This document shows positions 45,581 to 54,516 of a stretch of DNA of 64,000 nt, one piece after another. The stretch comes from Moanibacter sp964542645 (lineage in GTDB: Bacteria; Verrucomicrobiota; Verrucomicrobiia; Opitutales; UBA2987), in the NCBI GenBank assembly GCA_964542645.1, contig CAZIUG010000007.1, positions 310,001 to 374,000 on the forward strand. Direction: 5' to 3'. The notes under the pieces were generated by a model, which had not been told where the DNA came from, made no database searches, and saw only the letters and a program-made list of their open reading frames with translations. The first letter of the stretch is position 1, and each line of letters begins with the position of its first letter. The translations under genes and the position numbers were made by a program.

Positions 45581-46978
45581 TTACCTGAGTAATCGCCGCC
45601 AGCGGGCTAACTGTCGCGTCACTTGTTTTGGTCCAGGCATTCCGCGATTTTCCCGTCGACTTAGCGACTTAGCGATATCGAAGATCTCACTCCAAACCCC
45701 GGCCAATGTGGGGTGAACGCGCTTGACCTTCCCCAGGTCCAGCCCCTTAAGAGAAACACCTTCTTTTTCTGAAAGGGCGACGAGCTGACCCACTATATGA
45801 TGGGCCTCACGAAACGGAACTCCTTCTATTACCAATATCTCGACGATATCGGTGGCAAGAAGAGTAGGATCTGCCGCAGCATTGGCGCAACTCTCCTTTT
45901 TGAATGTAAGACCTTTGAGGACTCCGCACATCACTTCCAGGCATAGGAGCGTCTGATCGAAAGAGTCAAAGACTGGCGGCTTATCTTCCTGCAGGTCCCG
46001 GTTATAGGTGAGGGGTTGAGCCTTCAGAAGTGAATATAAGGTTTGTAGGCTCCCTTGCAGGCGCGCTGCTTTTCCTCGAATGAGTTCCAAAGAATCAGGA
46101 TTTTTTTTGTGAGGCATAAGACTGGAACCAGTTGTAAAGGCCTCAGGCAGTGAAACAAAGTCAAACTCCGCTGTACACCAGAGGATGAGATCCTCCGCGA
46201 GCCGTGAGAGGTGCAATCCACAAAGCGCACAGGCTGAAGCAAATTCGATAAAGAGATCACGGTCCGCTACCGTATCCATGCTGTTTTCTGAGAGAAGAGG
46301 CCGCCCTTGTTTGTCGACAAAGCCCAATTCCACAGCAATGGATTCCCGATCAATAGGCAGCGTAGAGCCGGCCACCGCACCGGCTCCGAGCGGGCACCGA
46401 TTAGCACTCTTTGCAACCGATTCGATTCGATCTCGATCCCTCTGGAACATCTCCATATAGGCGAGCAAATAGTGCGCGGCCGAAACAGGCTGGGCTCGCT
46501 GTAAATGAGTGTATCCTGGGATCAGGAGGTCAAAATTCTTTTCAGCTAACCGCAGCAACACCCTAAGAAGCTCTTCGAGAATCTGATCCAATTCACGGCA
46601 GGCCGATTTAAAAAAGAGACGCATATCGGCTGCAACCTGATCATTGCGGCTACGAGCGGTATGGAGCTTTTGCGCTGCCGACACACGCTCAGTCAGGGCG
46701 TGCTCGATATTCATGTGTATATCTTCAAATTCAGGTTTCAGGTGGATGCGACCACTCTCAATCCCCTTGAGCACTACGTCCAATCCTTCCCGGATGGCCT
46801 TGCACTCGCCAGTAGTGAGGAGTCCGATCTTCTTCAACATCGCTGCGTGAGCCTTGCTTACAGCAACATCAAACGGTGCTAACCGCCAATCGAACGAGAC
46901 CGATTCGCTGAAACGCTGCATAAGTTCCGACGGCGGCGATGCGAAACGTCCTCCCCAGGTGGGCTGTTTTGATGCCAT
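45581..46978 (-). CDS. argH: Argininosuccinate lyase
   Basis: This 465-residue fumarase/aspartase-superfamily enzyme splits argininosuccinate into arginine and fumarate, the last step of arginine synthesis. It has the superfamily signature GSSLMPHKKNPD with the catalytic Ser loop, and HTARSRNDQVAADMRLF and GYTHLQRAQPVSAAHYL, both typical. The opening TWGGRFASPPSELMQRFSESVSFD is the usual ArgH N-terminus. It lies downstream of pyrG on the same strand after about 250 bases. Confidence 0.96.
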   Translation of the reverse strand: MASKQPTWGGRFASPPSELMQRFSESVSFDWRLAPFDVAVSKAHAAMLKKIGLLTTGECKAIREGLDVVLKGIESGRIHLKPEFEDIHMNIEHALTERVSAAQKLHTARSRNDQVAADMRLFFKSACRELDQILEELLRVLLRLAEKNFDLLIPGYTHLQRAQPVSAAHYLLAYMEMFQRDRDRIESVAKSANRCPLGAGAVAGSTLPIDRESIAVELGFVDKQGRPLLSENSMDTVADRDLFIEFASACALCGLHLSRLAEDLILWCTAEFDFVSLPEAFTTGSSLMPHKKNPDSLELIRGKAARLQGSLQTLYSLLKAQPLTYNRDLQEDKPPVFDSFDQTLLCLEVMCGVLKGLTFKKESCANAAADPTLLATDIVEILVIEGVPFREAHHIVGQLVALSEKEGVSLKGLDLGKVKRVHPTLAGVWSEIFDIAKSLSRRENRGMPGPKQVTRQLARWRRLLR

Positions 46979-47232
46979 TATTTTGAGATTAGATAAGTGA
47001 TAACGGACAGTTGCCCGCCATAGTTTCGTTGAATAAAATAGCTTAAAACAAGTGCAGAATGCTATTCGAAAAATAAATTACAATTGCTTTTCGCTCATCT
47101 TTGGACTCTCCATCGTTTCTCTGAACGGCGATCCAATTAAGGGAAATCCATTAGTATTATCTCTGCAGTACCGCGGCAGTGCTGAAAGCAAACAACGTCC
47201 TCCTTATCCCCCCTACAATAGCGAGGATTTGG

Positions 47233-48852
47233 TCACTCGATTTGCCCACTTTTTTTTGCCTTCATGCGATCGAGAGAGGCAGATACAAAACTTGCGAAAA
47301 GTGGATGGGCCCTTCGAGGATTGGACTGAAATTCCGGATGAAACTGCACTCCGATATACCAAGGGTGGTCTTGCAGTTCCATAATCTCAACAAGATTACG
47401 TTTAGGATTGGTTCCCGTTACTCGCATCCCAGATCTCTCGAATGTATTTTGGTACTTGTTATTGAATTCGAATCGGTGGCGGTGTCGTTCTGATACTATT
47501 GTCTCCTGATAGGCTGCCTGTGTTTTTGACCCGCTAGTGAGACGACACTGATATGCACCCAACCGCATAGTCGCCCCCTTCTCCTCAAGATTCTTCTGGT
47601 CTTCCATGATGTCAATAACAGGGTCCATGGTTCCTTCATCGAATTCGGTACTGTTTGCATTTTTAATTCCAATAACATTCCGAGCAAATTCGATGACTGC
47701 GATCTGAAGGCCAAGACAAAGTCCGAAATAAGGGATTTTATTTTCCCTAGCTAAACGCGCCGCTGAGATCTTTCCCTCAATCCCTCGTGATCCAAATCCG
47801 CCCGGAACACAGATTCCATCGAGCTCGAGTAAGTTATTTAACTCATTTTTATCTTCCAGAGATTCCGAATCAATTTTGTGAATATCAATGGCGCAATCAT
47901 GTTGTATACCCCCATGGGTGAGGGATTCGTAGACCGACTTATAGGCGTCCTGAAGTTCTATATATTTTCCAACAATTCCAATTTTGATCCTATTAGAAGG
48001 AAACTTGAGCCGTCGTACAACTGTGTCCCATCCGTTATCCTTTCGTAAATCTCCCTTCAACCCCAGAAGTCCAGAGGCGAGACCGTCGAGGTTTTCCCGT
48101 TGCAACATTAAGGGAAGCTCGTATATAGAGTTCTCAACATCTTGTTCTTCGATTACTGCCTTTACCGGTACACTGCAGAACAGACTCAGCTTCTCTCGCA
48201 GCTCTTGCGGAAGCGGCTTCGAAGTGCGACAAACCAAGATGTCAGGTTGGATACCGATTTCGCGCAACTTAGCCACACTTTGCTGGGTGGGCTTGGTCTT
48301 AAGTTCGCCAGCCGCGTCGAGGTAGGGGATAAGGGTAACGTGGATAAAAATGAGATTTTCTCTTCCAACTTCCAGGTAGAACTGCCTCATGGCCTCAAGG
48401 AATGGCAGTCCTTCAATATCGCCAACGGTGCCACCGATCTCCGTAATCAAAACATCAACGTCCCCGTCTACCGAGCGGAGATGATTCTTAATCTCGTTGG
48501 TAACATGAGGAATCACCTGAACAGTCTGTCCCAGATAGTCGCCTCTTCTTTCTTTCGCAATTAGTGATTCGTAAATCTGGCCCGAGGTTAGGTTGTTTCG
48601 ACGGGAAAGCTTCCCTGAAGTAAATCGCTCGTAGTGCCCCAGGTCCAGATCCGTCTCAGCCCCGTCATCGAGCACGTATACTTCGCCATGCTGAAATGGG
48701 TTCATAGTCCCTGGATCAACATTTAAATAGGGATCGAATTTCTGCAGAACGATATTAAGGCCACGCTGCTCCAAAAGGGTACCTAAGGCTGCTGTAGTGA
48801 GTCCTTTCCCAAGGGAAGAGACTACTCCCCCAGTTATGAAAACATACTTCAT
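47233..48852 (-). CDS. pyrG: CTP synthase
   Basis: The protein is about 539 residues from the ATG at 48852 (MKYVFITGGVVSSLGKG), which has a GGAG ribosome binding site upstream. The amidoligase domain makes CTP from UTP and ATP, and the C-terminal class I glutaminase supplies ammonia: nucleophile Cys in YFGLCLGLQIAV, His-Glu in GVQFHPEF. SSLGKG and ITEIGGTVGDIEGLPF are family motifs. The ATG overlaps the stop of the preceding small gene (ATGA), so their translation is coupled. Confidence 0.97.
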   Translation of the reverse strand: MKYVFITGGVVSSLGKGLTTAALGTLLEQRGLNIVLQKFDPYLNVDPGTMNPFQHGEVYVLDDGAETDLDLGHYERFTSGKLSRRNNLTSGQIYESLIAKERRGDYLGQTVQVIPHVTNEIKNHLRSVDGDVDVLITEIGGTVGDIEGLPFLEAMRQFYLEVGRENLIFIHVTLIPYLDAAGELKTKPTQQSVAKLREIGIQPDILVCRTSKPLPQELREKLSLFCSVPVKAVIEEQDVENSIYELPLMLQRENLDGLASGLLGLKGDLRKDNGWDTVVRRLKFPSNRIKIGIVGKYIELQDAYKSVYESLTHGGIQHDCAIDIHKIDSESLEDKNELNNLLELDGICVPGGFGSRGIEGKISAARLARENKIPYFGLCLGLQIAVIEFARNVIGIKNANSTEFDEGTMDPVIDIMEDQKNLEEKGATMRLGAYQCRLTSGSKTQAAYQETIVSERHRHRFEFNNKYQNTFERSGMRVTGTNPKRNLVEIMELQDHPWYIGVQFHPEFQSNPRRAHPLFASFVSASLDRMKAKKSGQIE

Positions 48853-49160
48853 TGCTGATCTCCGCAACCGCACTCGGAAACAACTCCATTTTCGAATTGA
48901 ATCCAGAACGAGATTTTTGTACCGACGTAGGAATCATGAATCTGATCCGAATAACGCCATCTGTTACCATTGTAGATACGTAAAAGTTGGCCGAGGTAAT
49001 CACGTGCCTGTTTTCGGATCTTATTGATCGGGAAAGATTGGATCCGATCGAGAATGACGTTGCCACCGTTAATGTTGTCCTTCAGTTCAGCCATAGCAGT
49101 TTCATTATCTTTTATTTGTTCCTGCATTATCTCATTTTCGAATGCCAGCTTCTTGGCCAT
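48849..49160 (-). CDS. Small protein coupled to pyrG, unknown
   Basis: This 103-residue protein starts at ATG 49160 with a helical N-terminus (LAFENEIMQEQIKDNETAMAEL) followed by a beta-rich C-terminal half (YLGQLLRIYNGNRWRY, VGTKISFWIQFENG) that ends in CGCGDQQ, a Cys-rich tail. The last four bases are shared with the pyrG start. That overlap and the good codon pattern argue that it is real. I recognise no family; the CxC tail could bind metal. Confidence 0.65.
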   Translation of the reverse strand: MAKKLAFENEIMQEQIKDNETAMAELKDNINGGNVILDRIQSFPINKIRKQARDYLGQLLRIYNGNRWRYSDQIHDSYVGTKISFWIQFENGVVSECGCGDQQ

Positions 49161-49453
49161 ATTCTCGGCACCTCTGATTTCCTAGTCAATCTGACAACCT
49201 CGCTAACGTCTCTTCCAACTCAGCACTAAGGCATGCTACTACCGCTCGTTGCCAACTAGAAGAGCAAGACAAGCAAACGTACAGTAAAGGTAAAACATGA
49301 TTACGCATATATCACCTCCGTTGATTCAATCTACGGAAGAATTGCTCATACCTTGCACCCCATATTACCTTCAGTTGACAAACCGATCATCTCACCAGAT
49401 CTTAGAGTTAATAGAATTCGATTAATCCCGCAATCGAAAAGAGAGAAGTTGTT

Positions 49454-50179
49454 TTGGGGGCTCGAAAATATAGACCCTACAGAAAGGATTCCGATATCAG
49501 CTATACGGTCGGGGTCTATCCCACGATTGAGTTGCTGACTAAAAGGCCTGATCTGGCGGAACGGGTTCTGACCTCGACGGAAATAGTTCCGGGCGAAGGC
49601 TACACCCGTCTCCATACTCTTTGTTCTAAACTGTCCCTTCATCTGGAGAAAAATGATCGCCTAATCGCGCGCCTATGCTCAAGAAAAGACTGTCATGCCC
49701 TAGGAATTTTTCGTAAAACGAACCCTCCATTGGTCCCAGATTCCCATCACATTTTGCTCTACCATCCTACAGGAAGGGGAAATGCGGGAACCATCATAAG
49801 AAGTATGGTAGGATTCGGGCTAAGAAACCTTATACTGATACGACCGGCGGTCGATCTTTGGCATCCCAGTGTCATTCGCGCTTCTATGGGTGCCCTTTTC
49901 CAGATCGGTTTTCGCTACTTCGACTCGATCGAGGAATATTTCTCCTACGCAAAATTGCCCCGGTTCGTGCTGAGCAAAGAAGGAAAGGTGTGTCTTTCGG
50001 ACCTAAAGGTGAAATCAACATCAGCTTTTATCTTCGGCAACGAAGGAGAGGGAATGCCTCCCAACGCCGCGGAAGGGGCCACAACTGTGCGCATAAACCA
50101 AACGGATGGTATCGACTCTCTTAACCTGTCCGTTGCAGCCGGCATTACCCTATACTCTCTCTCTCGAGAAAAAAGCTGA
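49454..50179 (+). CDS. SpoU/TrmH-family RNA 2'-O-methyltransferase
   Basis: The 241-residue product has the trefoil-knot SPOUT domain in its C-terminal 150 residues: motif 1 GRGNAGTIIRSMVGFG, motif 2 FIFGNEGEGMP and motif 3 IDSLNLSVAAGITLYSL. The N-terminal part resembles the small substrate-binding domain of rRNA or tRNA ribose methyltransferases. It methylates a ribose in rRNA or tRNA using SAM; the target is undecided. The start is a TTG (49454) with GAGAGAAG just before it, and no ATG is available upstream because of an in-frame stop at 49412. Confidence 0.9.
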   Translation: MGARKYRPYRKDSDISYTVGVYPTIELLTKRPDLAERVLTSTEIVPGEGYTRLHTLCSKLSLHLEKNDRLIARLCSRKDCHALGIFRKTNPPLVPDSHHILLYHPTGRGNAGTIIRSMVGFGLRNLILIRPAVDLWHPSVIRASMGALFQIGFRYFDSIEEYFSYAKLPRFVLSKEGKVCLSDLKVKSTSAFIFGNEGEGMPPNAAEGATTVRINQTDGIDSLNLSVAAGITLYSLSREKS

Positions 50180-50211
50180 CAGAATAGAAAGGCTATATCT
50201 CTCTACATTAA

Positions 50212-51159
50212 ATGTCACAGTTAAAAGACCGCGTTCTATTCTCTTCGGAAAATTCGCCAGCAGCCTTAGTTGTCGGGTCGGTGGCTTTCGATAAAATCAT
50301 CACGCCGACCCAGCGTATCGACCGTACCTTGGGCGGGGCAGCTTCATATGCTAGTATCGCCGCCAGTTATTATTCTCCGGTCCGTTTGGTCGGAGTAGTA
50401 GGCCACGATTTTGACACGGAGTTCATGAAAAGATTCGAGCGAAGAAAAATCGATCTGGAAGGACTAAAGCGGGATGATTCGGGTCCAACCTTTTTCTGGT
50501 CAGGGCAATATAGTGAGGGCTTCTCAAGTCGAGAGACGCTTGAAACTCAGCTTAACGTTTTCGAAAGATTTAGACCAAATTTACCGGTTGGGTATCTTGA
50601 CACACGCTATATCTTGCTTGGAAACATTGATCCTGACTTGCAACTTCATGTCTTGGAACAACTCCAGGGAGAATTTTTTTCCGTAGCCGACAGTATGGAT
50701 CTGTGGATCAATACGAAAAATAAAGAACTAAGAGCCCTCATTAAACGAGTCGACTGCCTGGCCTTAAATGACAGCGAGGCAATTCTCCTCACGGGGGAAA
50801 GAAACTTAATCAGGGCCGGGAGAAAGCTACTTACGATGGGCCCGACTATGGCGATTATAAAAAAGGGTGAGCACGGTGCTTATCTTTTTCACCCAGAGGG
50901 ACTCTTTGCACTGCCTTCATATCCGGTCACAGCGGTCCAGGACCCAACAGGGGCCGGTGACTCATTTGCAGGAGCCTTCGTCGGCTACCTTGCTGCGAAA
51001 GACAAGACCGATTTCCACTCGGTCAAAAAAGCAATGATCTATGCCGCCGTTACTGCTAGTCTAACCATTGAAGCCTTCAGTTGCGACGCACTCGAGTTAG
51101 CCGGAGCGGAAGCAATCGAGCAGCGGTATATCGAGCTTGTCAATATTGTGCGGATATAG
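50212..51159 (+). CDS. PfkB-family carbohydrate/nucleoside kinase
   Basis: This 315-residue ribokinase-fold enzyme opens with LVVGSVAFDKI, carries LGGAASYASIAASYY (first PfkB signature region) and the second signature DPTGAGDSFAGAFVGYLA, with the catalytic Asp in GAGDS. It phosphorylates a sugar or nucleoside with ATP. The motifs and length are compatible with adenosine- or sugar-kinase types, not decided. It starts 32 bases after the methyltransferase gene and ends 13 bases before proA, so the three form one unit. Confidence 0.9.
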   Translation: MSQLKDRVLFSSENSPAALVVGSVAFDKIITPTQRIDRTLGGAASYASIAASYYSPVRLVGVVGHDFDTEFMKRFERRKIDLEGLKRDDSGPTFFWSGQYSEGFSSRETLETQLNVFERFRPNLPVGYLDTRYILLGNIDPDLQLHVLEQLQGEFFSVADSMDLWINTKNKELRALIKRVDCLALNDSEAILLTGERNLIRAGRKLLTMGPTMAIIKKGEHGAYLFHPEGLFALPSYPVTAVQDPTGAGDSFAGAFVGYLAAKDKTDFHSVKKAMIYAAVTASLTIEAFSCDALELAGAEAIEQRYIELVNIVRI

Positions 51160-51172
51160 AGGATTTAGAGAG

Positions 51173-52474
51173 ATGACTTCTGCCGAAACAGCCATTGCGG
51201 GGGACACTGCTATGGAAGAAGAAATGCGCATCATGGCGAGGAGTGCCAAAATAGCCTCCCTCGAGCTAGCTACTACTCCAACAAAAAACAAGGATGCCGT
51301 CCTGACAACTTTGGCAGACCTTCTCCATGCACGCACCGATTCCCTTCTTGCGGAGAACGCCAAGGATCTAGAAGCAGGTGTCGAAGCAGGACTTGCCGAA
51401 TCCCTTCTGGAAAGGCTCACTCTCTCACCAGAGAGAATTGAAGCGATGGCGGAAGGCACCTTGAAAGTTGCCCGGCTTCCAGACCCAGTGGGGGAAGAGC
51501 TGGAAAGGAGTCGGAGGCCCAACGGGTTGGAGATCCGGAAAGTGCGAGTGCCAATCGGCGTCATAGGTATCATCTACGAATCAAGACCGAATGTGACAAT
51601 TGATTGTGCGGTCCTTTGTCTGAAAAGCGGTAATGCCTCAATCTTGCGAGGAGGGAAAGAGGCTTTTCATACCAATGGAGCCCTCGCTAATCTTATTAAG
51701 AAGGCTCTCCTCCAGCATGAGGTTGATCAAAGCTGCGTCCAATTTGTCGCAACCACCGATCGGAAGGCGCTCAATATATTGCTAAAATGTGACGATACCG
51801 TAGACTGCATCATTCCAAGAGGAGGTGAGGGTCTAATTCGATTTGTGACGGAGAACTCTCTTATTCCCGTCATAAAGCATTACAAAGGGGTGTGCTGTGT
51901 GTACGTCGACCAGGAAGCTGATATTGAGCTAGCCAAAAAGATTGTGGTGAATGCGAAGGCCCAGCGTCCTGGTGTCTGCAATGCCGCCGAGAATCTCTTC
52001 ATTCACGAAGAAACGGCTCATGTTATGCTGCCTAAAATAGCAGGTGCTTTGGCCCAGGCAAATGTGGAGCTTCGTCTTGATAAGCCCTCCCGCGAGATCC
52101 TACACGGAATCGATGATCTACGCTGGCAGGCTGCATCGGAAGAGGATTTTTACACCGAATATCTGAGCATGACATTGGCGGTAAAGATCGTCCCCACTCT
52201 ACAGGCTGCTATCGAAGCAGTTAACCGATACGGAAGCAGTCACAGTGACGCCATTGTCACTCAGAATGAGGAATCGGCGAAAAAGTTTCTTACTGGGGTC
52301 GATTCAGCGACTGTGTACTGGAATGCAAGCACCCGATTTACAGATGGATTCGAATTTGGACTAGGCGCAGAAATTGGAATCTCGACGGACAAACTCCACG
52401 CCCGCGGTCCCATGGGGCTCCGCGAACTAACGACTTACAAGTACATGATCTTCGGATCAGGACAACTCAAATAG
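51173..52474 (+). CDS. proA: Gamma-glutamyl phosphate reductase
   Basis: This enzyme of about 433 residues (ALDH superfamily) reduces glutamyl-5-phosphate to the semialdehyde in proline synthesis. Its catalytic Cys lies in QRPGVCNAAENLFIHE, the NADPH motif region is VPIGVIGIIYESRPNVT, and HARGPMGLRELTTYKYMI is the standard C-terminus. The ATG at 51173 has AGAGAG next to it; an ATG at 51212 is also possible. The glutamate kinase gene proB is not adjacent; a PfkB kinase gene takes its place. Confidence 0.95.
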   Translation: MTSAETAIAGDTAMEEEMRIMARSAKIASLELATTPTKNKDAVLTTLADLLHARTDSLLAENAKDLEAGVEAGLAESLLERLTLSPERIEAMAEGTLKVARLPDPVGEELERSRRPNGLEIRKVRVPIGVIGIIYESRPNVTIDCAVLCLKSGNASILRGGKEAFHTNGALANLIKKALLQHEVDQSCVQFVATTDRKALNILLKCDDTVDCIIPRGGEGLIRFVTENSLIPVIKHYKGVCCVYVDQEADIELAKKIVVNAKAQRPGVCNAAENLFIHEETAHVMLPKIAGALAQANVELRLDKPSREILHGIDDLRWQAASEEDFYTEYLSMTLAVKIVPTLQAAIEAVNRYGSSHSDAIVTQNEESAKKFLTGVDSATVYWNASTRFTDGFEFGLGAEIGISTDKLHARGPMGLRELTTYKYMIFGSGQLK

Positions 52475-52648
52475 GAACCAATTAGAATAGAAGGAAGTTT
52501 GCTCATCTTTACCAATGCTCGTTTTCTTCTTAAGTGTGGCGCCGCATCTCTAAAGGCATAGATAGCTCAAGTCAGGCAAAGAGACTTCCTGGCGAGATAA
52601 TTACCACCCCCTATTAGCCCAATCTCCAACAGGGCCTAACAATAGGGG

Positions 52649-53617
52649 ATGAGGGAAACTGAGAGAAATCAACCAATGTCTACCAATAGCATTGAAAACC
52701 AAAGGTTTCACGATCAGCTCCTCCATCTCTTGCGATGGGAAGATCTCGACGAAGAATATATCCGTCAGCTAATCACGCTTGCGAAGGAAGAAGATCTGGA
52801 AGGTGCTGGCCTGGAAGCTATCCCGCCTTCTCCTGGCGATGTCACAACCAGTGCCATTGCCACTGACGAAACAAAACGAGCGCAGATCGTAGCTTCCGAG
52901 GAACTCGTGATCTGCGGACTACCATTGGTCCCCCTGATTTTGGATACCTACGGAACAGACCAAGGCTTTGAAGCTCTGGTGGAAGAGGGGGTCCCAGTGC
53001 GGGAAGGGGAAGTTCTCGCGGAGTTTTCGGGTTCGACGACGTCCATCATAACCGCCGAACGTGTAATTTTGAACTTCCTGGGACACCTCTCCGGTATCGC
53101 GACAAACACAGCCAGATTTGTTGAAGAGTTGCATTGGAGTACCACCAAGTTGATCGACAATCGGAATTCTGTGCCTGGCCTCCGAGTCCTGGAGAAATAT
53201 GCTGTAGCACAGGGGGGAGGATGGAATCAAAGAGTCGGTCTTTTTGATCGAATAGTGATCAGCGAAAAGCATTTTTGCCAAAGCCACACTGTCGCTACCG
53301 AGCGATTCGCCAACGCAGTTGACAGAGCCCGTCATTGTTATCCAAATCTACCTGTTGAAGTAGAAGTCCATTGTTTGGATCAGATACCTGCAATTGTAGA
53401 GACTGGAGTCGAAGTTATACGATTGCTTAATTTTTCGCTATGCGACCTAACTGAGGCAATAGAGTTAATCGGAACCGCAGCCTTCAGTGAAGCGAGTGGT
53501 CCGTACTGTCTTCAGGATATATCGCAACTCTCTAATATTGGCCTCGACTTTGTCTCTTGTAGCACCGTCATCAATCAAAGCGTTCGGAAAGAGATGAATC
53601 TCATCTGGTGCGACTAA
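52649..53617 (+). CDS. NadC-like phosphoribosyltransferase paralog with altered active site
   Basis: The 322-residue protein is plainly homologous to quinolinate phosphoribosyltransferase: GDVTTSAI, VICGLPL, AERVILNFLGHLSGIAT, PGLRVLEKYAV and GGGWNQR are all in order. Several residues that are otherwise near invariant are changed. TRKT is N171-R-N-S (Lys to Asn173), NHR is N-Q194-R (His to Gln), IKDNH is I-S205-E-K-H (Lys to Ser), and the Asp of MLDN is Leu260. Arg172, Arg195 and the Glu residues of VEVE are kept. It may use another substrate, as the NadC-related ModD family shows that the fold can drift, or it may be inactive. An alternative start is the ATG at 52676. It lies upstream of birA. 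Confidence 0.8.
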   Translation: MRETERNQPMSTNSIENQRFHDQLLHLLRWEDLDEEYIRQLITLAKEEDLEGAGLEAIPPSPGDVTTSAIATDETKRAQIVASEELVICGLPLVPLILDTYGTDQGFEALVEEGVPVREGEVLAEFSGSTTSIITAERVILNFLGHLSGIATNTARFVEELHWSTTKLIDNRNSVPGLRVLEKYAVAQGGGWNQRVGLFDRIVISEKHFCQSHTVATERFANAVDRARHCYPNLPVEVEVHCLDQIPAIVETGVEVIRLLNFSLCDLTEAIELIGTAAFSEASGPYCLQDISQLSNIGLDFVSCSTVINQSVRKEMNLIWCD

Positions 53618-53687
53618 GCGGATTTTGCTTCTTTACCTTACCGAAATTCGTGGCTGATTTTTGTAATCCAAGTACCACTACTAGAAA

Positions 53688-54365
53688 ATGGATGACGCAA
53701 AACTGTCCTTATATAACTGTCGAAATAGCGAGTCCAAGGAAATTGATGCTTCCCGCATCAGGAATCACCTGCGAATCACGGGGTTCGATATTCCGATTCT
53801 TCATTTCCCTGAAATCGATAGCACCAATCTCGAAGTCCAGCGGCAACTTGATATGGGGCGATCACCTCCCTTTGCCATCCTTGCTTCCAAGCAACAGTCT
53901 GGCCGGGGAAGACTGGGAAGACGCTGGCACAGCCCAGAAGAGGGAAACTGTTATCTAAGCTTTGCCTTTACTCCTGATGCAGAGCCAGATAAACTTCAGA
54001 AACTCACCTGCTGGATTGGCCTTGAAATTTGTCGCCTCCTTCGAGACGAGTGTAAGATCCCGGTTCATATGAAATGGCCAAACGATCTTAAAGTAGGCCA
54101 TCGAAAGGTCGGAGGGATGCTGTGCGAAAGCCGGACCGAAGGGGAAAAGTTGCTCTATCTCGTTTTCGGGGTTGGGATTAACGTTAATTGCCGCTGCTCG
54201 CAGTGGCCCCCATCGATTAAAAAGATCGCCACTTCGCTAGCCGAAGAGGCAGGAAAACAGCTGGCCTTGAATCATTTTATTGCCATGATTGTAATAAGGG
54301 TCATACAGGCTTGGCGACAGTTCCGGACAGGAGAATTATCCGAAATAGATCCTTTATGCCTTTAG
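53688..54365 (+). CDS. birA: Biotin--[acetyl-CoA-carboxylase] ligase, without C-terminal domain
   Basis: The 225-residue product has the biotin-protein ligase catalytic motifs: IDSTNLEVQ, GRGRLGRRW (residues about 72-80, adenylate binding), KWPNDLKVGHRKVGGML and the conserved GVGINVN. It attaches biotin to the carrier domain of carboxylases. There is no N-terminal DNA-binding domain, so it should not be a repressor. The chain ends at RTGELSEIDPLCL, right where the small beta-barrel C-terminal domain (about 45 residues) of other ligases would begin. The following bases have stops in all three frames within about 60 bases and no clear continuation. Confidence 0.88.
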   Translation: MDDAKLSLYNCRNSESKEIDASRIRNHLRITGFDIPILHFPEIDSTNLEVQRQLDMGRSPPFAILASKQQSGRGRLGRRWHSPEEGNCYLSFAFTPDAEPDKLQKLTCWIGLEICRLLRDECKIPVHMKWPNDLKVGHRKVGGMLCESRTEGEKLLYLVFGVGINVNCRCSQWPPSIKKIATSLAEEAGKQLALNHFIAMIVIRVIQAWRQFRTGELSEIDPLCL

Positions 54366-54413
54366 CCTCCAATATTGACAGATTTTTATATGTATACTGA
54401 GACATTTCGAGGA

Positions 54414-54443
54414 TTGTTTGATCTGCAACAAGTGTAATATAAT
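54414..54443 (+). promoter_or_regulatory. Putative sigma-70-type promoter before coaX
   Basis: TTGTTT (54414-54419) and a consensus TATAAT (54438-54443), separated by 18 bases, lie about 70 bases upstream of the coaX ATG. This is the best-formed promoter-like pair I noticed in the window and would drive coaX and the overlapping ABC exporter genes. Confidence 0.45.
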
Positions 54444-54516
54444 GCTGATACGATGAATTCCAATCGGATCGACAAGATTAAAAAGACAGAGACGATTGCA
54501 AAGTCCCGGGTGCGCA

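Noticed and set aside
47052..47384. Forward open frame of 110 codons in the argH-pyrG gap
   Set aside because: More than half of it is antisense to pyrG and the rest has no protein character.
49297..49425. 42-codon open frame between the pyrG unit and the methyltransferase gene
   Set aside because: A weak ribosome binding site exists, but there is no motif and the frame lies in a divergent promoter region.
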